From Thalassovita litoralis (GTDB taxonomy: Bacteria; Pseudomonadota; Alphaproteobacteria; Rhodobacterales; Rhodobacteraceae), in contig NZ_FXTO01000016.1 of the NCBI RefSeq assembly GCF_900182725.1, positions 16,189 to 80,188 of the forward strand: a stretch of 64,000 nt of DNA. Reading direction: 5' to 3'. This document shows, in pieces, positions 8,355 through 17,874 of the stretch (within the stretch, counting starts at the first letter, position 1; every line of letters begins with the position of its first letter). The notes beneath the pieces were generated by a model that was not told where the DNA came from, did no database searches, and saw only the letters and a list, made by a program, of their open reading frames with translations. The translations under genes and the position numbers were made by a program.

Positions 8355-9259
8355 CCCTTTTCTTTGCCATGTTACTGGACGCCGCTTTGGGGGAACCCAA
8401 ATGGCTGTGGGATCGTCTACCGCATCCAGCCATCTTGATGGGACGCGCAATTGCGTGGTGCGATGATCGGTTTAACACTGGCCCCTTTCGCCTGCTGCGT
8501 GGTGTCGGGGTGATGACAGCTCTGGCGGCTGGCGCACTCCTTCTGGGAGAGGCTTTGTCCTTCCTTGGTCCTGTCATTGAAATCCTGATCGCTGCAATCC
8601 TTTTGGCCCAACGCTCCTTGGTTCAGCATGTGCAGGCCGTCGGCGATGCGCTGCGCCTGTCCGTTGGTGATGGCCGCCGCGCCGTTGCGATGATCGTCGG
8701 GCGCGATACCGCAGAAATGGATGGCCCTGCCGTAACCCGCGCCGCTATTGAATCCGCTGCGGAAAACCTGTCAGACGGGGTGATTGCCCCGGCCTTCTGG
8801 TTTCTGATCGGCGGACTTCCGGGGCTGCTGCTGTATAAAATCACCAATACAGCCGACAGCATGATTGGCCACCGCACCCCGCGCCACGCAGAATTCGGCT
8901 GGGCCGCCGCCCGATTGGATGACCTGCTGAACCTGATCCCGGCCCGCCTGACTGCCCTGCTGATCGCCCTGCCCCATCACGTCCTGCGCGACTGGCCCGC
9001 CATCCGGGCCGAGGCACGCCAGCACCGTTCCCCGAATGCAGGCTGGCCCGAGGCCGCAATGGCCCGCGCCCTGAACGTGGCACTGTCCGGCCCGCGTTCC
9101 TATAACGGGCAAATGCAGGACCATCCTTGGGTGCATCCGCTGGGCAACCATCATCCCGGCCCGCACCAGATCGACGCCGCTGTTTCTGCACTCTGGCGGG
9201 CATGGGCGCTTGCGCTGGCGGGTGGGTTGGTTCTGGGGCTTTTAGGGTGTCTGCTCTGA
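8351..9259 (+). CDS. cbiB: Adenosylcobinamide-phosphate synthase (membrane)
   Basis: A 302-residue integral membrane protein of the CbiB/CobD family, which joins the aminopropanol arm to cobyric acid. Family marks are [20 protein letters not shown] near the N-terminus, [17 protein letters not shown], the polar motif [29 protein letters not shown], and NPRSYN-like GPRSYNGQ. The ATG overlaps the cobC stop (ATGA), so the two steps around the aminopropanol arm are translationally coupled. It is named cobD in some Rhodobacterales annotations. Confidence 0.94.
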   Translation: MTLFFAMLLDAALGEPKWLWDRLPHPAILMGRAIAWCDDRFNTGPFRLLRGVGVMTALAAGALLLGEALSFLGPVIEILIAAILLAQRSLVQHVQAVGDALRLSVGDGRRAVAMIVGRDTAEMDGPAVTRAAIESAAENLSDGVIAPAFWFLIGGLPGLLLYKITNTADSMIGHRTPRHAEFGWAAARLDDLLNLIPARLTALLIALPHHVLRDWPAIRAEARQHRSPNAGWPEAAMARALNVALSGPRSYNGQMQDHPWVHPLGNHHPGPHQIDAAVSALWRAWALALAGGLVLGLLGCLL

Positions 9260-9338
9260 AGATGGGTTTCTGATCTTCGCACCGCCTTTGCTTCCTGTTA
9301 GGCTTTGCCCAAACCATTTCAAAACCCCCGAGGATTTC

Positions 9339-10511
9339 ATGAAACTTTGCCTGCCTCTTGCCGCCCTGCTTTTTTCAGCCACGACAGCGTTGGCCGCGCC
9401 GACGTGCGGCGGCAGTTTTTCGGGGTTTGTACAGGGTTTGGCCGACGAAGCCCGCGCCAAGGGGCATGATGCAGCCACCGTCAAACGCTTCTTTTCCGGC
9501 ACCCGCCAAGATGGCGCCGTGCTAAAAGCCGACCGCGCCCAAGGTGTGTTTCAACTGGATTTCACCACCTTTGCCCGCCGCCTGATTTCCAACGACCGGA
9601 TGAAACGCGGCCTGTCCAACGCCAAAAAATACGATGCCGTTTTTAACCGTGTCGAACGTGACTATGGCGTATCGCGGGGCGTGCTACTGGCCTTTTGGGC
9701 CTTTGAAACCGATTACGGCGCGTTTCAGGGGGATTTCAACACCCTGAACGCGCTGGTCACACTGGCCCATGACTGCCGCCGCCCCCACCTGTTCCGCCCA
9801 CAGGTTTTCGCCGCGCTGGAATTGTACAAACACGGCGATTTTGACCCGGCCACCACCACCGGCGCGTGGGCCGGGGAAATCGGCATGGTGCAAATGCTGC
9901 CACAGGATATTCTGGACAATGGCGTTGATGGCGATGGGGATGGGCATGTCCGCCTGAAAAGCTCGGCCCCCGATGCGCTGCTGTCGGGCGCAAAGATGCT
10001 GAAACATCTGGGCTGGAAGGCTGGACAACCGTGGTTGCAGGAAATCACCGTTCCCGCCAACATGGATTGGTCTAAAACCGGCATCGACACCACCCTGCCC
10101 CTGTCACAATGGGAAGCAATGGGCATCCACCCCCGCACGGGGCAATGGGCCGCCAATCTACCCGGTTCCGTGATCCTGCCACAGGGGCACAAAGGCCCGG
10201 CTTTTCTAGCCTATCCGAATTTCCATGTCTATTTTGAATGGAACCAAAGCTTTACCTATGTGTTGACCGCCGGGTATTTCGCCACGCGCCTGATGGGCGC
10301 GCCGGTCTTTGATGCGGGCAATCCCGATCCGGGCCTGTCCGGGGCGCAAATGAAACAGCTTCAGCGCAAACTGGAAGCGCGCGGCCATCATGTCGGCAAG
10401 GTGGACGGGATATTGGGGGCCAACACCCGCAAGGCCGTCCAGATCGAACAGAAACATCTGGGCCTGCCCGCCGACGCATGGCCCACCACTGAACTACTGG
10501 GGAAACTCTGA
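9339..10511 (+). CDS. Lytic murein transglycosylase, MltB type, with peptidoglycan-binding domain
   Basis: A 390-residue exported protein. Residues 1-20 form a signal peptide (MKLCLPLAALLFSATTALAA). The SLT_2/MltB domain follows, with the catalytic Glu at about residue 123 in FWAFETDYGAFQG and GEIGMVQMLP for the substrate cleft. The last 60 residues are a PG_binding_1 domain (LQRKLEARGHHVGKVDGILGANTRKAVQ). It cleaves glycan strands in the periplasm. ATG 9339 is chosen because it puts the signal peptide at the N-terminus. The stop overlaps the next gene by one base. Confidence 0.93.
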   Translation: MKLCLPLAALLFSATTALAAPTCGGSFSGFVQGLADEARAKGHDAATVKRFFSGTRQDGAVLKADRAQGVFQLDFTTFARRLISNDRMKRGLSNAKKYDAVFNRVERDYGVSRGVLLAFWAFETDYGAFQGDFNTLNALVTLAHDCRRPHLFRPQVFAALELYKHGDFDPATTTGAWAGEIGMVQMLPQDILDNGVDGDGDGHVRLKSSAPDALLSGAKMLKHLGWKAGQPWLQEITVPANMDWSKTGIDTTLPLSQWEAMGIHPRTGQWAANLPGSVILPQGHKGPAFLAYPNFHVYFEWNQSFTYVLTAGYFATRLMGAPVFDAGNPDPGLSGAQMKQLQRKLEARGHHVGKVDGILGANTRKAVQIEQKHLGLPADAWPTTELLGKL

Positions 10512-11056
10512 TGCAAGCCACCACCGCCCAACTGCGCACCGCACTGGATCACGTTCGTGCCGCCCCCACAGATAATGCACCGATTGCATCGCTCTGTCGC
10601 CGCCCCGGCTTTGGCCAACGCGAATTTCTGACGGAACTGCCCCTGACCGTTGATCAGGGCATCCCCGGCGACCGCTGGCTGAGCGCCCCGTGGATGAAAT
10701 TGCCGGATGGGTCGCCCGATCCGCGCATTCAGGTTTCCATCCTGCCGACCCGTGTTCTGGATGCGGTCTGGCTGGACCGTGACGCCCAACCCCACCCCGG
10801 CGATCCCATCGTGGCTGATCTGGATTGTTCCTACGGCAATCTGCCCATCGGCAGCCGCCTGCAAGCAGGCACCGCCGTGCTAGAGGTATCAGACGTCTTC
10901 AATGACGCCTGCGTGAAATGGAAAGCCCGCTATGGCAATGCCGCAAAGGACTGGATCACCGAACGCGAAAACGTTCACCTACGGCTGCGCGGATTGCTGT
11001 GCAAGATCGTGCAGGATGGCGTTTTGCGCCAAACGGATCATTTGGTGAAACTCTGA
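10511..11056 (+). CDS. MOSC-domain-like protein
   Basis: A 181-residue protein with features of MOSC domains: an early RPGFGQREF stretch, GIPGDRWL where the domain usually has a GDRH-like motif, and a late Cys in VFNDACVKWKARYG, the position often used for sulfur carriage or molybdenum-cofactor contact. MOSC proteins handle sulfur or molybdenum cofactor. The start shares one base with the transglycosylase stop, but the two activities have no obvious link. The match is by pattern only. Confidence 0.7.
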   Translation: MQATTAQLRTALDHVRAAPTDNAPIASLCRRPGFGQREFLTELPLTVDQGIPGDRWLSAPWMKLPDGSPDPRIQVSILPTRVLDAVWLDRDAQPHPGDPIVADLDCSYGNLPIGSRLQAGTAVLEVSDVFNDACVKWKARYGNAAKDWITERENVHLRLRGLLCKIVQDGVLRQTDHLVKL

Positions 11057-11113
11057 TTGCGGGACGGCGGGCGGGGCGATGTTGCCGCGTAGCGGTGACA
11101 AGCGGCCCTGCCG

Positions 11114-14100
11114 TCACGCCACCAACTGTTCTGCCTTTTTCAGATCGACAGATACCAACTGACTGACGCCTTGTTCCTGCATGGTCACGCCGAACAGGCG
11201 ATCCATACGGGCCATTGTCACGGCATGGTGCGTGATGATCAGGAACCGCGTATCGGTGCGGCGGCACATTTCATCCAGCAAATCGCAGAACCGCGTCACG
11301 TTGGCATCGTCCAGCGGCGCATCTACCTCGTCCAGCACACAGATCGGGGCGGGATTGGCAAGGAACACCGCAAAGATCAGCGCCATCGCGGTCAAGGTCT
11401 GTTCTCCACCCGACAGCAGCGACAGGGTGGACAGTTTCTTGCCCGGCGGCTGGCACATGATTTCCAGACCGGCCTCCAGCGGGTCATCGGATTCCACCAA
11501 AACCAGATTGGCCTCGCCCCCGCCGAACAGGTGCCGGAACAAGGTGCTGAAATTGCCGTTCACCTGTTCAAACGCGGTCAGCAGCCTTTCGCGCCCTTCC
11601 CGGTTCAGGCTGGCGATACCCTGACGCAGCGCCTTGATCGCCTCCTCCAGATCCGCCTTTTCAGTCAGCAGCGTGCCATGTTCGGCCCGCACCTCTTGCG
11701 CGTCCTCTTCGGCCCGCAGGTTCACTGCGCCCAATGCGTCGCGCTGGCGTTTCAGCCGGTTCACATCCGCCTCAATCGCGTCCGAGGCAGGCATCGACTC
11801 GGGGTCCGCACCCAGCGTTTCCAGCAGTTGCGCCGGGCTGACCTCTTGTTCTTCTGAAATCCGCTCGACCGCCACTGCCACGGTTTCCCGCGCAGCATCG
11901 GCCCGCGCTTCGGATCGCGCCCGTGCTTCGCGGGCTTCGCTGGCCTGCCGTTCGGCATCGCGTTCCGCCTGTTCCGCGGCACGCCCTGCGGTTTCCGCCT
12001 CGGCCAGCTTATCCGCAGCGACCCGGCGGCGCTCTTCGGCTTTTTCAATCGCCTCGCCCAATTCTTCGCGCTGAATCGCGATTTCTTCGGGGACGGCGCT
12101 GGCCTCCATCAACTCGTCTTCAGATGCGGCCTTACGCTCTTCCAGTTCGGTGCTGCGGGTCGAGGCCGTTTCCAGCCGGTGCCGCCAACCGCTTAGTTCC
12201 TTAGTCACTTCCTGCGACCGGCGCAGGCGGGCTTCGCCCTCGCGGCGCAATTCATCATGGGCAGATCGGCGCGACATCATCATGATCCGCGCGGCCTCGA
12301 CCGTCATTTTCACATCTTCGACCGACGCGCGTGCAGCGTCCAGATCGTCCAGATCGTCCACGCCCCGCTGCGCCTCGGACACCCGCGCCCGCGCTTCCAT
12401 CGCGTCTTCTTCGTGGCGCGACACCGACAGGCCCAACGCCTCTAGCTTTGATTGCGACAGGTTCCGATCCGCCTCGGCCCGGCTTAGCTTGCGATTGGCT
12501 TCGTTCACCAGACGATCCGCATCGCGCCGCGCCTGCCGCGCGGCCTGATCTGCATGGGTCAGATGAGTCAGCCGATCCGCCAGCGCATCATGCGCCTGCC
12601 GCGCAGCATCGGCGCGGGCAGTGGCCTGTTCCATCTGCTGCTTCAGTTCTTCCAAGCGGTTCAACTGCTGCAACCGCAGCGCGGCTGCCGATGGCGCATC
12701 TTCGGCCCACGCCCGATAGCCATCCCAACGCCACAGGTCGCCTTCCAGACTGACCAACCGCTGACCGGGTTTCAGCAGCGGTTGCAACCGCAAGGCATCT
12801 TCGGCCTCGACCAGACCGATCTGTGCCATCCGCCGCGCCAGCACGTCCGGCACCGACACATGCGCCGACAGTGCCGTTACACCGCCCGGCAGCGGCTGGG
12901 TTTCGTCATAATCCGGCAGAACCGCCCAGCCTGAAGGCCCGTCTTCGTCCACCTCGGGGGCGCGCAAATCATCGGCCAGCGCCGCGCCAAGGGCTTTTTC
13001 AAAGCCCTGCTCCACCTGCAAGCGGTCCATGATCTGTCCGCCTTCGGCGGTGTCGCGCTGCAACAGCTTGGCCAGCGCCGTCACCTCGGCCCGCAGGGCG
13101 TTCAATTCGCCCTCGGCCTCGGACCGCTCGGCCCGGACATCGGCTTCGCGGGCTTGGGTGTCGGCCCGCGCTGCCTCGGCCTCGATCAGGGTTTCTTCGG
13201 CATGGGCGGCGGTTTCCACCGCAATCGCCTCTTGCTCTTGCGCGGCTTCAAATTCAATCGCCGCAGCGTCCAGCGCCTCTTGCGCGGCGGCCACGGCATC
13301 GCGGGCTTTCACCGCTTCCCCTTCGGCGCGGGACAGGGTTTTGCGGCTGTCTTCCAGCATCCGGTGGGCAGATTGGTGACGGGCCGCCAAACGCGCCACA
13401 TCTTCGGTGCGTTCGGACAAATCCGCCTCGCGGTCCTGCAACACCGCTGCCGCCTCGTGCGAAGCATCTGCTGCGGCTTCCAGCTTCTCGGCATGGCCTT
13501 CGCCCGCCTTGAGCAGCTCTCGCGCTTCCCATTCCAGCCGCTCGATCATTTCGCCCGCGTCACGGTTCAGCCCCGCCTCGCGTTCAATATCGCGGGCCAG
13601 TTGCACGATCCGGTTGCGCAGCGTTTCAATCGCCTGCACGGCGCGGGCTTCCTGATCCGTCAGGGCATCGCGCTGCACCTGAAGCCGCTGCAATACGGCA
13701 GCGGCAATCGCTTCTTCCTCGCGCAGCGGCGGCAGGGCATCGTCCAGTTCGACCCGCAGCGCCTCGGCCTTGCGGGCGGTGGTTTCCGCAGTCGCCGCAG
13801 CCGTAACCCGTTCACGCAGTTCCGCCTCAGCCACCAATCGCGCCTCGTCAGCCTCGCGCCAGCGGCGGTACAGCAACATCCCTTCGGCGCGGCGCAGTTC
13901 TTCGCCAATCGCCCGATACCGCGCGGCCTGCCGGGCCTGCCGCTCCAACTGCGCCAACTGTCCGGCCAATTGTTCGACCACATCATCGACCCGCGCCAGA
14001 TTTTGCTCGGCACCTTTCAGCTTCAGTTCGGCCTCGTGCCGCCGTTGGTACAGGCCGGAAATCCCGGCGGCTTCTTCCAGAATGCGGCGGCGGTTTTTCG

Positions 14101-14569
14101 GCTTGGCGTTGATCAGTTCGGAAATCTGCCCCTGCCGCACCAGCGCCGGGGAATGCGCCCCGGTCGAGGCATCGGCGAACAACATCTGCACGTCACGCGC
14201 CCGCACGTCCTTGGCGTTGACCTTATAGGCACTGCCAACGTCACGAGTGATCCGCCGCACGATTTCAAGCTGATCGTCATCGTTGAACCCAGCCGGGGCC
14301 AGGCGGTCGGAATTGTCGATGACCAGCGACACCTCGGCATAATTGCGGGCCGAACGGGTTGCAGCACCGGCAAAAATCACGTCCTCCATCCCGCCACCGC
14401 GCATAGCGGTGGGACGGTTTTCACCCATCACCCAGCGCAGCGCCTCCAGCAGGTTCGACTTGCCACAGCCATTCGGCCCCACGACCCCGGTCAGCCCTTC
14501 TTTGATCAAAAGGTCCGTCGGGTCCACGAAGCTTTTGAAGCCGGACAGTCTGAGTTTCGTGAAATACAA
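11114..14569 (-). CDS. smc: Chromosome segregation ATPase SMC
   Basis: A 1151-residue protein, the normal SMC length. The N-terminal head has the Walker A GPNGCGKSN in MYFTKLRLSGFKSFVDP. Two long coiled coils rich in Ala, Glu and Arg flank a hinge near residues 510-640. The C-terminal head has the signature LLSGGEQTLTAMALIFA and Walker B CVLDEVDAPLDDAN. SMC with ScpA and ScpB organises and separates chromosomes; scpA and scpB are not in the window. It is convergent with the MOSC gene and divergent from the GNAT gene. The very Ala/Glu/Arg-rich coiled coil explains long false frames on the other strand. Confidence 0.97.
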   Translation of the reverse strand: MYFTKLRLSGFKSFVDPTDLLIKEGLTGVVGPNGCGKSNLLEALRWVMGENRPTAMRGGGMEDVIFAGAATRSARNYAEVSLVIDNSDRLAPAGFNDDDQLEIVRRITRDVGSAYKVNAKDVRARDVQMLFADASTGAHSPALVRQGQISELINAKPKNRRRILEEAAGISGLYQRRHEAELKLKGAEQNLARVDDVVEQLAGQLAQLERQARQAARYRAIGEELRRAEGMLLYRRWREADEARLVAEAELRERVTAAATAETTARKAEALRVELDDALPPLREEEAIAAAVLQRLQVQRDALTDQEARAVQAIETLRNRIVQLARDIEREAGLNRDAGEMIERLEWEARELLKAGEGHAEKLEAAADASHEAAAVLQDREADLSERTEDVARLAARHQSAHRMLEDSRKTLSRAEGEAVKARDAVAAAQEALDAAAIEFEAAQEQEAIAVETAAHAEETLIEAEAARADTQAREADVRAERSEAEGELNALRAEVTALAKLLQRDTAEGGQIMDRLQVEQGFEKALGAALADDLRAPEVDEDGPSGWAVLPDYDETQPLPGGVTALSAHVSVPDVLARRMAQIGLVEAEDALRLQPLLKPGQRLVSLEGDLWRWDGYRAWAEDAPSAAALRLQQLNRLEELKQQMEQATARADAARQAHDALADRLTHLTHADQAARQARRDADRLVNEANRKLSRAEADRNLSQSKLEALGLSVSRHEEDAMEARARVSEAQRGVDDLDDLDAARASVEDVKMTVEAARIMMMSRRSAHDELRREGEARLRRSQEVTKELSGWRHRLETASTRSTELEERKAASEDELMEASAVPEEIAIQREELGEAIEKAEERRRVAADKLAEAETAGRAAEQAERDAERQASEAREARARSEARADAARETVAVAVERISEEQEVSPAQLLETLGADPESMPASDAIEADVNRLKRQRDALGAVNLRAEEDAQEVRAEHGTLLTEKADLEEAIKALRQGIASLNREGRERLLTAFEQVNGNFSTLFRHLFGGGEANLVLVESDDPLEAGLEIMCQPPGKKLSTLSLLSGGEQTLTAMALIFAVFLANPAPICVLDEVDAPLDDANVTRFCDLLDEMCRRTDTRFLIITHHAVTMARMDRLFGVTMQEQGVSQLVSVDLKKAEQLVA

Positions 14570-14767
14570 AGGCGGTCTGATCCCGTGATTCCAAGCTGGC
14601 CCTGATCCTGTGACGCCTTGGCCCCCCGTGTCAACGCGAAGCCCCCGGATATGGCAGAAAGCAATAACTTATCCACAAGATATTGCAAAAATCCGCCGAT
14701 CAGCGCGGCTTGACCCCGGCACGGGCACAGCCCACAAAGACAAAAGCCACCAACCGGACCCGTACCA

Positions 14768-15220
14768 ATGCCGCTGACCATTACCGCAGAAAGCCCGCAA
14801 ACACAGGATGCCCATGACCTGATAGCCGGATCAGAGCAGGCGCTGCGGGCGGTTTACAGCGCGGACGAATGTTTCACCTTCACCGCACGGGAACTGGATG
14901 CGCCGAACATCACCTTTTGGGTGGCACGAAGCGGGACAACCCCGCTGGGCTGTGTCGCACTGGTGGATTGCGGCACATATGGCGAGGTGAAGCGCCTGTT
15001 CGTCACACCAAACGCACGGGGAACCGGCGCAGCCCACGCCTTGATGTCGGCACTGGAAACACACGCAACCGCCTTGGGTTTGCCATCGGTAAAGCTGGAA
15101 ACCGGGGACAAGCTGGTTGCCGCCGTCAAGCTGTATCACAAGCTGGGCTATCGCGAATGCGGTCCCTTTGGGGCGTATGGTTTACACCCCGCCAGCCTGT
15201 TCATGGCCAAAACCCTGTAG
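14768..15220 (+). CDS. GNAT-family N-acetyltransferase
   Basis: A 150-residue protein with the GNAT fold pattern: GCVALVDCGTYGEVKRLFVTPNARGTGAAHALM forms strand 4 and the acetyl-CoA loop (RGTGAA is the Q/RxxGxG/A motif), and AVKLYHKLGYRECGPFG is the usual end of the domain. The acceptor is unknown. It is divergent from smc with a 198-base gap, and convergent with the small gene at 15232. Confidence 0.87.
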   Translation: MPLTITAESPQTQDAHDLIAGSEQALRAVYSADECFTFTARELDAPNITFWVARSGTTPLGCVALVDCGTYGEVKRLFVTPNARGTGAAHALMSALETHATALGLPSVKLETGDKLVAAVKLYHKLGYRECGPFGAYGLHPASLFMAKTL

Positions 15221-15231
15221 ACGCGGACGGG

Positions 15232-15393
15232 TTACTTGGCCTTCTTTTCAGCGGCTTGCTTCATCCGTTCCAGCAGATCGGCCTTCACCGGCTTCTTGCC
15301 ATAGGGCGTTTTTGTCGTCCCCGGTTCGTTGTGTTCCTTATGGCGCGGCTTATTCGATCCCGGACGCGCCCCGCCCATTTTGCTGTAATCCAT
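15232..15393 (-). CDS. Small basic conserved protein, 53 aa
   Basis: A 53-residue, Lys-rich protein: MDYSKMGGARPGSNKPRHKE at the start and ERMKQAAEKKAK at the end. The frame stays open further upstream, but ATG 15393 has AAAGGTG ten bases before it and gives a compact start, so the longer 110-residue reading is unlikely; its extra part also overlaps the operator-like site at 15545. No domain is recognised. The charge suggests binding to nucleic acid or ribosome, but that is only composition. Confidence 0.6.
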   Translation of the reverse strand: MDYSKMGGARPGSNKPRHKEHNEPGTTKTPYGKKPVKADLLERMKQAAEKKAK

Positions 15394-15544
15394 CTGTCGC
15401 ACCTTTCTGCCAACTCCTGCCGCACATGCCCCAGCATCCGGTGCCGCGCAAGCCCCTGTCGTTATTTCGCTGGTCATGGAGAAGCGTGCCTTCGCTTTTC
15501 CGTTCGGTTTTATGCGCAGCTCTGCGCTTGTCAGTTTGCGGCTG

Positions 15545-15563
15545 TGGTCATATGATTTGACCA
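15545..15563. promoter_or_regulatory. Probable operator of the FadR-type regulator
   Basis: Inverted repeat TGGTCA / TGACCA with a seven-base spacer, ending 15 bases before the ATG of the GntR/FadR-family gene. TGGT...ACCA is the half-site form used by many FadR-subfamily regulators, so negative autoregulation is likely. Confidence 0.6.
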
Positions 15564-15578
15564 AAACGAGCGTGAAAT

Positions 15579-16346
15579 ATGCCCTTTCAGAAAGTCCAAC
15601 CCGAAAAGCTGTCTGCCGCCGTCACCCGGCAGATCGAATTGCTGATCCTGCGTGGCATCCTGCGCCCCGGTGAACGGCTGCCGTCTGAACGGGAATTGTC
15701 TGACCGGCTGGGCGTGTCGCGCCCGTCCCTGCGCGAGGCGATTGCGGAACTACAAAACAAGGGTTTGCTGACATCCAAGGCCGGGGCCGGGATATATGTG
15801 GCGGATGTGTTGGGATCGGCCTTTTCCGATGCGCTGGTCAAACTGTTCGCCGCCCATGACGAAGCGGTGTTCGATTACATTTCGTTCCGGCGCGACATGG
15901 AAGGATTGGCCGCAGAACGGGCGACCCGGCTGGCCTCGGACACGGATCTGAAAGTGATCCAAACCATTTTCGACAAGATGGAAACCGCCCATTCAAAACG
16001 CGATCCGGGGGACGAGGCGCGACTGGATGCGGATTTCCATCTGGCAATTATCGAAGCCAGCCATAACGTGATCATGCTGCATATGATGCGCTCCATGTAC
16101 CAACTGCTGCGCGAAGGCGTGTTTTACAATCGTCAGGTCATGTTCAAACAACGCACCACGCGGGACACCCTGCTGAATCAACACCGGGCGATCAACGTGG
16201 CCTTGCAAGCCCGCGACCCCGCAGGCGCCCGCGCGGCGGTCGAGGCGCATCTGGATTATGTAAAAGCATCGCTGACCGATCAGCAGAAGGCGGAACAAAA
16301 CGAAAAAATAGCCCTGCAACGATTCCAACACGAAAAGGCGCGATAA
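15579..16346 (+). CDS. GntR-family regulator, FadR/PdhR subgroup (FCD domain)
   Basis: A 255-residue regulator. Residues 10-75 are a winged helix with the GntR signature RPGERLPSERELSDRLGVSRPSLREAI. Residues 90-235 are an FCD ligand domain with the metal/ligand residues DADFHLAIIEASHN and a late LNQHRAI. The subgroup often senses carboxylates such as pyruvate or lactate. A TGGTCA/TGACCA palindrome at 15545 suggests autoregulation. A shared terminator at 16363 separates it from the convergent ATP synthase operon. No target operon lies next to it. Confidence 0.9.
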   Translation: MPFQKVQPEKLSAAVTRQIELLILRGILRPGERLPSERELSDRLGVSRPSLREAIAELQNKGLLTSKAGAGIYVADVLGSAFSDALVKLFAAHDEAVFDYISFRRDMEGLAAERATRLASDTDLKVIQTIFDKMETAHSKRDPGDEARLDADFHLAIIEASHNVIMLHMMRSMYQLLREGVFYNRQVMFKQRTTRDTLLNQHRAINVALQARDPAGARAAVEAHLDYVKASLTDQQKAEQNEKIALQRFQHEKAR

Positions 16347-16362
16347 ACCGTTCCGTCAAACG

Positions 16363-16392
16363 AAAAAACCCGCGCCAAAGCGCGGGTTTTTT
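16363..16392. terminator. Bidirectional terminator between regulator and atpF
   Basis: Perfect stem AAAAAACCCGCGC / GCGCGGGTTTTTT around CAAA. The A-run and T-run make it work on both strands, ending both the regulator transcript and the Fo operon. Confidence 0.93.
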
Positions 16393-16412
16393 GTTCGGGA
16401 ATATCCCAAAGA

Positions 16413-16970
16413 TCAGTGCAGCTTCGCGTTCACTTCGGCGATGGCAGCATCAATCAGTTTGTTGCCTTCCGCCGCAGTCATCTGCTGCGCGATCACGTCA
16501 TTTGCTGCGCCAATGGCGATAGCAATAGCCTGATCACGAACATCGCGGACTGCGGAAGCCTCTGCCGAAGCGATCTGCTCCTCGGCAGCTTTCACGCGGC
16601 GCGCGATGCTTTTTTGCAGATCGGCCTTTGCCTGCTCAGCGGCCAGTGCGGCCTCTTCCTTGGCGTGGGCTACGATACGGTCGGCCTGATCCTGAACCTC
16701 TTTGTGCTTACGCTCGTAAGAGGCCAGCAACGCCTGTGCTTCTTCGCGCAGGGTGCGGGCTTCGTCCAGTTCAGACTTGATGTCCTCGGCCCGCTTGTCC
16801 AGCATCTTGCCCAACATGCCGGGTACTTTGAAGTACATCAGCACCAGAATGAACAGGATGAAGGCCAGCGTCACGATGAAGTTCGTGTTGTGCAGCGAAA
16901 AGAACGGACCCGAGGCAGCAAAAGCCGGGCTTGCGGCGGTCAGGGCCAGAAGAGTAGCAAGTTTACGCAT
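16413..16970 (-). CDS. atpF: ATP synthase Fo subunit b
   Basis: A 185-residue subunit b. A hydrophobic start (MRKLATLLALTAASPAFAASG looks like a cleaved or anchored leader) precedes one membrane span, FIVTLAFILFILVLMYFKVPG, and then a long charged coiled coil that forms the peripheral stalk. It is the last gene of the minus-strand Fo operon atpI-atpB-atpE-atpX-atpF, five bases after the b' gene. F1 genes are absent here, as in other Rhodobacterales where Fo and F1 operons are separate. Confidence 0.96.
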   Translation of the reverse strand: MRKLATLLALTAASPAFAASGPFFSLHNTNFIVTLAFILFILVLMYFKVPGMLGKMLDKRAEDIKSELDEARTLREEAQALLASYERKHKEVQDQADRIVAHAKEEAALAAEQAKADLQKSIARRVKAAEEQIASAEASAVRDVRDQAIAIAIGAANDVIAQQMTAAEGNKLIDAAIAEVNAKLH

Positions 16971-16975
16971 ATCCC

Positions 16976-17515
16976 TTATCCCTTGATCCGGGCAGCAACA
17001 GCCGCGTCCACAGTGTTCGCATCAGCTTCGCCACCCAAGGCAGCGACGATTTCAGCGGTGGTGTCCTTGGCCACGACTTTGACGCTTTCCAGTGCATTCG
17101 CACGGATTGCGGCAATGGCCTTTTCACCTTCGGCCACTTTCGCGGCGATCTCGGCGTCGGCCTTAGCGGTCGCGGCGTCCAGATCGGCCTGAATTTCGGC
17201 CTTGGTTTCGGCGACGATGCGCTGCGCTTCTGCACGGGCATCGGCCAGCGCCTTGTTATAAGCGCCTTCAGCTTCGACCGCCTTCGCCTTCAGCTCTTCG
17301 GCTGCGGCGATGTCGTTCGTGATTGTCCCCTGACGCTCGGCCAGAACCGCAGCAATGCGGGGCAGCGCGATGCGCGACAGGACGAAATAGATCACGACCA
17401 GCGTGACCAGAAGCCAGAAAATCTGGTTGCCCCAGTTCGTAAAGTCCAACTGCGGCATGCCGGGTGCAGCGGCCTCAGCGGCGTGACCTGCGGCTTCGTG
17501 CGTTTCAGTCGCCAT
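16976..17515 (-). CDS. atpX: ATP synthase Fo subunit b'
   Basis: A 179-residue second b-type subunit, found in photosynthetic and other alphaproteobacteria, pairing with b in the stator stalk. It begins with a polar stretch ([31 protein letters not shown]), then one membrane span ([16 protein letters not shown]) and an Ala/Glu-rich coiled coil. The RBS AAGGAGG lies just upstream. It is also called atpG or atpF2 in some annotations. Confidence 0.95.
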   Translation of the reverse strand: MATETHEAAGHAAEAAAPGMPQLDFTNWGNQIFWLLVTLVVIYFVLSRIALPRIAAVLAERQGTITNDIAAAEELKAKAVEAEGAYNKALADARAEAQRIVAETKAEIQADLDAATAKADAEIAAKVAEGEKAIAAIRANALESVKVVAKDTTAEIVAALGGEADANTVDAAVAARIKG

Positions 17516-17544
17516 GTCGTCCTCCTTGGGAACTTCCGGTTACA

Positions 17545-17572
17545 CCGGGCAGACGCGACTGCGCCCACCCGG
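17545..17572. promoter_or_regulatory. GC-rich hairpin between atpE and atpX
   Basis: CCGGGCAG and CTGC..CCCGG can fold into an imperfect stem in the 81-base gap after atpE. Such stems at the 3' end of atpE may stabilise the abundant c-subunit message. There is no T-run, so it is not a simple terminator. The fold was judged by eye. Confidence 0.3.
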
Positions 17573-17596
17573 CCGTAAGGATGTGTTCCGTAAGGA

Positions 17597-17821
17597 TTAG
17601 ACGGCGAACATCAGCAGCAGAGCGACGAGGAACGAGAAGATCCCCAGAGCTTCTGCGAATGCGATGCCGATGAACAGGGTTGCAGTCTGCGAAGCAGCTG
17701 CCGACGGGTTGCGCAGTGCGCCTGCCAGGTAGTTACCTGCAACGTTACCCACACCGATAGCGGCTGCGCCCGAACCGATTGCTGCCAGGCCTGCGCCGAT
17801 GTGTGCCAGATCGCCTTCCAT
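17597..17821 (-). CDS. atpE: ATP synthase Fo subunit c
   Basis: A 74-residue two-helix proteolipid. The helices are [29 protein letters not shown] and [26 protein letters not shown], joined by the polar loop RNPSAAASQ. The proton-carrying acid is the Glu in FAEALGIF. Subunits form the rotating c-ring. Spacing to the flanking genes is larger than elsewhere in the operon, as often seen for this highly translated gene. Confidence 0.97.
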   Translation of the reverse strand: MEGDLAHIGAGLAAIGSGAAAIGVGNVAGNYLAGALRNPSAAASQTATLFIGIAFAEALGIFSFLVALLLMFAV

Positions 17822-17874
17822 GATGTATCTCCTTACGATTGGAAGTTAGTATAAGTAGGGTTGAGTGTCGGACC

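Noticed and set aside
13154..14605. A 483-codon plus-strand frame opposite smc
   Set aside because: Produced by the Ala/Glu/Arg codon bias of the SMC coiled coil and head; no domain.
15394..15564. N-terminal extension of the small basic protein at 15232
   Set aside because: The extension has no RBS, overlaps the operator-like palindrome at 15545, and a better start with AAAGGTG lies at 15393.
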